Below the pieces are notes generated by a model that made no database searches, was not told where the DNA came from, and was given only the letters and a program-made list of their open reading frames with translations. From assembly GCA_018650795.1 (NCBI GenBank), contig JABIFG010000100.1, positions 1 through 64,000 of the forward strand: a stretch of DNA of 64,000 bases, in the 5' to 3' direction. The stretch comes from Fidelibacterota bacterium (lineage in GTDB: Bacteria > Fidelibacterota > UBA8477 > JABMPR01). Of this stretch, positions 60,770-64,000 are shown piece by piece. The first letter of the stretch is position 1. The number at the start of each line of letters is the position of its first letter. The translations under genes were made by a program, and so were the position numbers.

Positions 60770-61516
60770 ATTTGACCTGGAGCGAAGTTTCATGATCAAA
60801 TCCTTCACGGCAAAGGGCGAGTAGTAAACATAGAAAGATATTATAGCCACCACTTCAAGTGATAGAATGTACCAGGGCCAGGGACCAAGGACATCAATAA
60901 GTGACCCGTTCACAGGTTTATGGCATATAAATAAGTAGTTCCCATCTGTTAAATAATTGAATCCTGCAATGAATACTAAGTAGATATTAGTGATCCCCAT
61001 GACCTTCCAGATGGAACGATGAGTAGGTCGCATTCCACCTATCCAGGTCATATACAGGCTAGCAAAAATCAGTGCGCCATGGGAAAGGAAAAATTGGAAA
61101 AATCGATAGTGGGGGTAACCATAAACCCCTATATCAGGGGTGAGTAGCGCTTGAATCGCACCTCCAAGCCCCCAGAAATAAACGAGTTCATATAACAAAT
61201 AGCTACGATTGATCACTAGAAAGGCTGCCAGCACAATTCCAACACCACATAAGTGTAAAGGCAACGTAGAACCCGCATCCCAGTCTCCAATACTGACATG
61301 CCAAATATTTAAACTCAATTCCTGACCCAGGAGCAGAATAGCAATGCTCCAGCGCGTACGCAGATCAATCTTTGGAGTAGAAAACCAGTCTCGTTTTAGC
61401 CATAAACCACCAAAAATAGCAAGTAGAAAGAGTAGCGCTATCCAATGGGGTGGTGAAAAAAAGACGAAGACATGCCCTGGATATTCCAGTGAAAACGGAT
61501 CAGCAGATGGCGTCAT
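60761..61516 (-). CDS. TIGR02206-like integral membrane protein (YwaF-type)
   Basis: The 251-residue protein has about six membrane helices and the YwaF/TIGR02206 motif pattern: FFSPPHWIALLFLL, LGQELSLNIWHVSIGDWDAGSTLPLHLCGVGI, LTPDIGVYGYPHYRFFQFFLSHGALIFASLYM and LTDGNYLFICHKPVNGSLIDVLGPWPWYILSLE. The function of the family is unknown. Its start overlaps the glpK stop (ATGA, 61513-61516), so it is co-translated with glycerol kinase. Confidence 0.87.
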   Translation of the reverse strand: MTPSADPFSLEYPGHVFVFFSPPHWIALLFLLAIFGGLWLKRDWFSTPKIDLRTRWSIAILLLGQELSLNIWHVSIGDWDAGSTLPLHLCGVGIVLAAFLVINRSYLLYELVYFWGLGGAIQALLTPDIGVYGYPHYRFFQFFLSHGALIFASLYMTWIGGMRPTHRSIWKVMGITNIYLVFIAGFNYLTDGNYLFICHKPVNGSLIDVLGPWPWYILSLEVVAIISFYVYYSPFAVKDLIMKLRSRSNSI

Positions 61517-62961
61517 TTTGTGAGAGCCTGTTTGATTGCTCTATTCCATCCCACAATCATGGAATCGCGTTGCTGGTTGGTAATTCCTGGTGCGAAAATG
61601 GTCTTGTGGGAGGCAAATGATTTCAATTTATTCTTATTCCATATCCCAATTCCCAGGCCTGCTAAATATGCTACCCCCAGCGCTGTCGTTTCAACATACT
61701 GAACCCTTTGAACCTCGATTTGCAGCATATCTGCCTGAAACTGCATTAAGAATTTATTCTCTGACGCTCCACCATCCACCGCCAATGAAGTGATCTTGGC
61801 TCCCGTTTCCTTTTGCAGGGTTTGAATGACATCATAGGTCTGATATGCCATAGCTTCTAAGCTGGCGCGAATAATATGATTTTTATTAGAACCACGGGTG
61901 AGTCCTGTGAGCAAGCCGCGGGCTTCCATGTTCCAATGTGGTGCACCCAGACCAGTAAAAGCTGGTACGAGATAAACACCATCATTGTCGGGAACTGACA
62001 AAGCTGCTGCCTCACTATCTGCTGCAGTTTTGAGGAGACCTAATTCATCTCTGAGCCATTGAATGGCGGCCCCGGCAATAAAAATTGATCCCTCAAGTGC
62101 ATAGCATGGTTTACCATCCGGGTCGGCTGCCAGAGTAGTGATCAATCCATATTCGGATTTGACAGCATCAGAACCCGTGTTCATCATGATGAAACAACCT
62201 GTTCCATAGGTGTTTTTAGTTTCTCCCTTTTGGAAGCACTGCTGTCCGAAGAGGGAGGCCTGTTGATCTCCTGCCACACCCCGAATGGGAATACCATCCA
62301 ATTCTGAGAGTGCAGAAACAACTCCGTAATCATCTGCTGAATTTTTCACTTCAGGTAGGATGTCCTCTGGGACATCCAGAAGTTGACAAAGCTCTGTATC
62401 CCAAACCCTGTTATGAATATTGAAAAGCATGGTTCGTGAGGCATTGGAGTAGTCTGTTGCGTGAACTTTTCCACCAGTGAGCTTCCAGATTAACCAGGTG
62501 TCGATGGTCCCAAATTTCAAATTCTGTTCAGGACGAATCGATGCATGATTCAAAATCCATTGAGCCTTTGTGCCGCTAAAGTAGGCATCCAATGGCAGGC
62601 CGGTCTTTGCCTTAATCAGGCTTCGATGAGGCTCTAATGTCTCACATATTGATGCTGTGCGCCGACATTGCCAGACGATAGCATTGTAAACAGGTATACC
62701 TGTATCAGCGTCCCATATGATGGTGGTTTCTCTTTGATTCGTGATACCGATTGCTTCAATGGGTTCTGACTGAGATGAACAAATTTCACCGACACATTCA
62801 ACTACTGTTTCCCAAATTTCCTCTGGGTCGTGCTCCACCCAGCCCCGTTGTGGGTAAAATTGCTGGAATTCGTGATAGGTTTTTGCCAGAACCTGACCCT
62901 CAGAACCCACCAGGATAACAGTGGTCCCAGTGGTCCCCTGATCTATGGAAAGAATGGCCAT
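61513..62961 (-). CDS. glpK: glycerol kinase
   Basis: The 482-residue protein is a FGGY-family kinase of GlpK type: ILSIDQGTTGTTVILV at the ATP site, YPQRGWVEHDPEEIWETV, NQRETTIIWD, LDAYFSGTKAQWIL, GDQQASLFGQQCFQKGETKNTYGTGCFIMMNTG and AFTGLGAPHWNMEARGLLTGLTRGSNKNHIIRASLEAMAYQT. It makes glycerol-3-phosphate from glycerol and ATP. It is next to a monoacylglycerol-lipase-like gene (0 bp upstream), whose product would release glycerol. The downstream membrane protein shares four bases with it. No glycerol facilitator or glycerol-3-phosphate dehydrogenase is present. Confidence 0.97.
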   Translation of the reverse strand: MAILSIDQGTTGTTVILVGSEGQVLAKTYHEFQQFYPQRGWVEHDPEEIWETVVECVGEICSSQSEPIEAIGITNQRETTIIWDADTGIPVYNAIVWQCRRTASICETLEPHRSLIKAKTGLPLDAYFSGTKAQWILNHASIRPEQNLKFGTIDTWLIWKLTGGKVHATDYSNASRTMLFNIHNRVWDTELCQLLDVPEDILPEVKNSADDYGVVSALSELDGIPIRGVAGDQQASLFGQQCFQKGETKNTYGTGCFIMMNTGSDAVKSEYGLITTLAADPDGKPCYALEGSIFIAGAAIQWLRDELGLLKTAADSEAAALSVPDNDGVYLVPAFTGLGAPHWNMEARGLLTGLTRGSNKNHIIRASLEAMAYQTYDVIQTLQKETGAKITSLAVDGGASENKFLMQFQADMLQIEVQRVQYVETTALGVAYLAGLGIGIWNKNKLKSFASHKTIFAPGITNQQRDSMIVGWNRAIKQALTK

Positions 62962-63804
62962 CTATATATGCTTATTTAACCAATTGATGATATCTGTTTT
63001 CACCTCATCCTGCTCCGGCTCATTCAGAATTTCATGGTATAGACCATCATAAATTTTAAGGGTTTTATCTTTTGAACTCACATTCGCATACAGCATTTCA
63101 CTTCCGCTCACATCTGCAAGCTTATCGGACGAACCATGCATGATCAGAATGGGCAAATCGATAACACCAGCTCTGGCAGTAATGGTTTTCGTGGCATTGA
63201 GTAATTCTGCCCCAGTTCTGGCAAGAATTCCACCACGATAGTTAAGGGGATCCTGATCATAAGCTCTGACTACCTCAGGATCCTTCGAAATATCGTCACT
63301 TTCCAATTTTATTACGGGTAGTTTGGGTAGTATAGCACTGATCAACCCAGAGATTTTTTGCAGGAATGGTGAAATATCATCGCTGACCTTAACCGATGGA
63401 CCACTCAAGAGAATTCCCTTTACCATAGGATTCCTTTCGATGGTAAATAGGGTAACAATGCCGCCACCCATGCTATGGCCAAAAAAGAAAAGGGGAAGAT
63501 CGGGATAGCTGTTGGTAGTTCGATCCATGACCTCCTGAAGATCATTTAGATAGTCCTGAAAAGAGTTGATGTAATTTCGTTTTCCTGAGGACTTTCCATG
63601 TCCTCTTAAGTCAAAGCCAACCACAGTATAACCGGCATCCACCAGGGATTGGGAAACATGCCCATAACGCCCTGAATGTTCAGCCACACCATGAGTGATT
63701 AGAACCACTCCCTTGGCTTCCTTGCAGGACCATGTTTGTTCAAAAATATCGAAATTATCTGCCGTTGAAAAAGTTGTCTCAGATGGAATCGCTAACACAG
63801 TCAT
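62962..63804 (-). CDS. monoacylglycerol lipase-like alpha/beta hydrolase
   Basis: The 280-residue soluble protein has the Hydrolase_4 (lysophospholipase) layout: VVLITHGVAEHSGRYGHVSQSLVDAGYTVVGFDLRGHGKSSGKR, nucleophile in FFFGHSMGGGIVTLF (Ser about 112), Asp in MHGSSDKLADVSG (about 228) and His in YDGLYHEILNEPE (about 258). These are the marks of monoacylglycerol lipases. GGGG lies 6 bases before the ATG. It ends exactly where glpK begins, which argues that the product glycerol is passed to GlpK. Confidence 0.9.
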   Translation of the reverse strand: MTVLAIPSETTFSTADNFDIFEQTWSCKEAKGVVLITHGVAEHSGRYGHVSQSLVDAGYTVVGFDLRGHGKSSGKRNYINSFQDYLNDLQEVMDRTTNSYPDLPLFFFGHSMGGGIVTLFTIERNPMVKGILLSGPSVKVSDDISPFLQKISGLISAILPKLPVIKLESDDISKDPEVVRAYDQDPLNYRGGILARTGAELLNATKTITARAGVIDLPILIMHGSSDKLADVSGSEMLYANVSSKDKTLKIYDGLYHEILNEPEQDEVKTDIINWLNKHI

Positions 63805-63883
63805 GATTTCCCCTTTATACCTGCCGGTATTGATTAAGCTGAATTTTTAGTGCAATTAGGTGATACCGCAAAAAAGTAAGCTG

Positions 63884-63995
63884 AGCACTGGAAAAAAATA
63901 ATTAAAAAATTTGAAGATGGGTCACAGTAATATTGTTAAGGAACAGAAGGTGTGTATTTCGGATAATATTTTTCCACTCTAAGCACTGGAAAAAA
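63884..63995. repeat. short direct repeat at the window edge
   Basis: AGCACTGGAAAAAA occurs at 63884-63897 and again at 63982-63995, 98 bp apart, in the 196 bp after the lipase start. No gene is visible here. It may continue past the window, so its role cannot be judged. Confidence 0.35.
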
Positions 63996-64000
63996 TCAAT

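Overview
The window looks like a chromosomal stretch from a Gram-negative, lipopolysaccharide-bearing bacterium of the FCB (Fibrobacterota-Chlorobiota-Bacteroidota) side of the tree, most plausibly a Neomarinimicrobiota/Marinimicrobia-like or neighbouring candidate phylum. The reasons are: outer-membrane lipoproteins and beta-barrels of DUF5723 type, LptG-, MlaD- and LspA-type envelope genes, a secreted metalloprotease ending in a dockerin-like module, DUF3108 and DUF3667 families, a Bacteroidota-style TTG/TATATTTG promoter, moderate GC and tight packing. The phylum is inferred from gene content; no rRNA is present. I see no tRNA, rRNA, CRISPR array, transposase or prophage.

Layout. 1-2.9 kb (minus): glmU (cut by the window edge), mnmA and a coupled cysteine desulfurase. 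3.1-9.9 kb (plus): mgtE, a membrane glycosyltransferase with a DUF3108 partner, a dockerin-tailed metalloprotease, a cyclic-nucleotide-binding protein and an AI-2E transporter. 9.9-14.1 kb (minus): a large barrel/helical-repeat envelope protein, a Reeler-like protein with CX4CH, and a TPR lipoprotein, separated by clear terminators. 14.4-19.7 kb: metallophosphoesterase, glycosyltransferase plus nucleosidase, and ppdK. 20.0-22.4 kb: two tandem paralogous cNMP-domain histidine kinases, the second with a C9 tract at its start. 22.4-25 kb (minus): yaaA and a corrinoid protein/MtaA-like pair. 25.2-37.6 kb (plus): htrA, ileS-lspA, rluD-xerC, hpf, mlaD, a nucleotidyltransferase, metK and ahcY.

37.6-43 kb: a large lipoprotein with a G10 tract and an apparent AUU start, coupled to an outer-membrane barrel gene, then a Crp/Fnr regulator and a DUF2892 gene with a dyad operator upstream. 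43-45.4 kb (minus): lptG-like and CNNM-type genes. 45.6-51.4 kb (plus): a carboxymuconolactone decarboxylase-like gene, murQ, phosphomannomutase, fni, polyprenyl synthase and a bifunctional-nuclease gene. 51.4-59.7 kb: CcmH-like, PfkB kinase, secreted lipase, then a minus-strand set (GNAT, coiled-coil protein, lipoprotein, DJ-1), DUF3667, a DUF4390-like protein and manA. 59.9-63.8 kb: a PilM/GspL-like orphan, then a minus-strand unit of monoacylglycerol-lipase-like hydrolase, glpK and a TIGR02206-like membrane protein.

Most of the window is core metabolism and envelope biogenesis. The most unusual signals are (i) two, possibly three, genes whose frame, Shine-Dalgarno spacing and N-terminal protein logic all point to AUU initiation (37611, 56829, perhaps 30723), and (ii) two long homopolymer runs inside coding sequence (C9 at the start of a sensor kinase, G10 in a surface lipoprotein) that could act as phase-variable switches. 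Both are readings of one assembled sequence and need read-level or proteomic confirmation.
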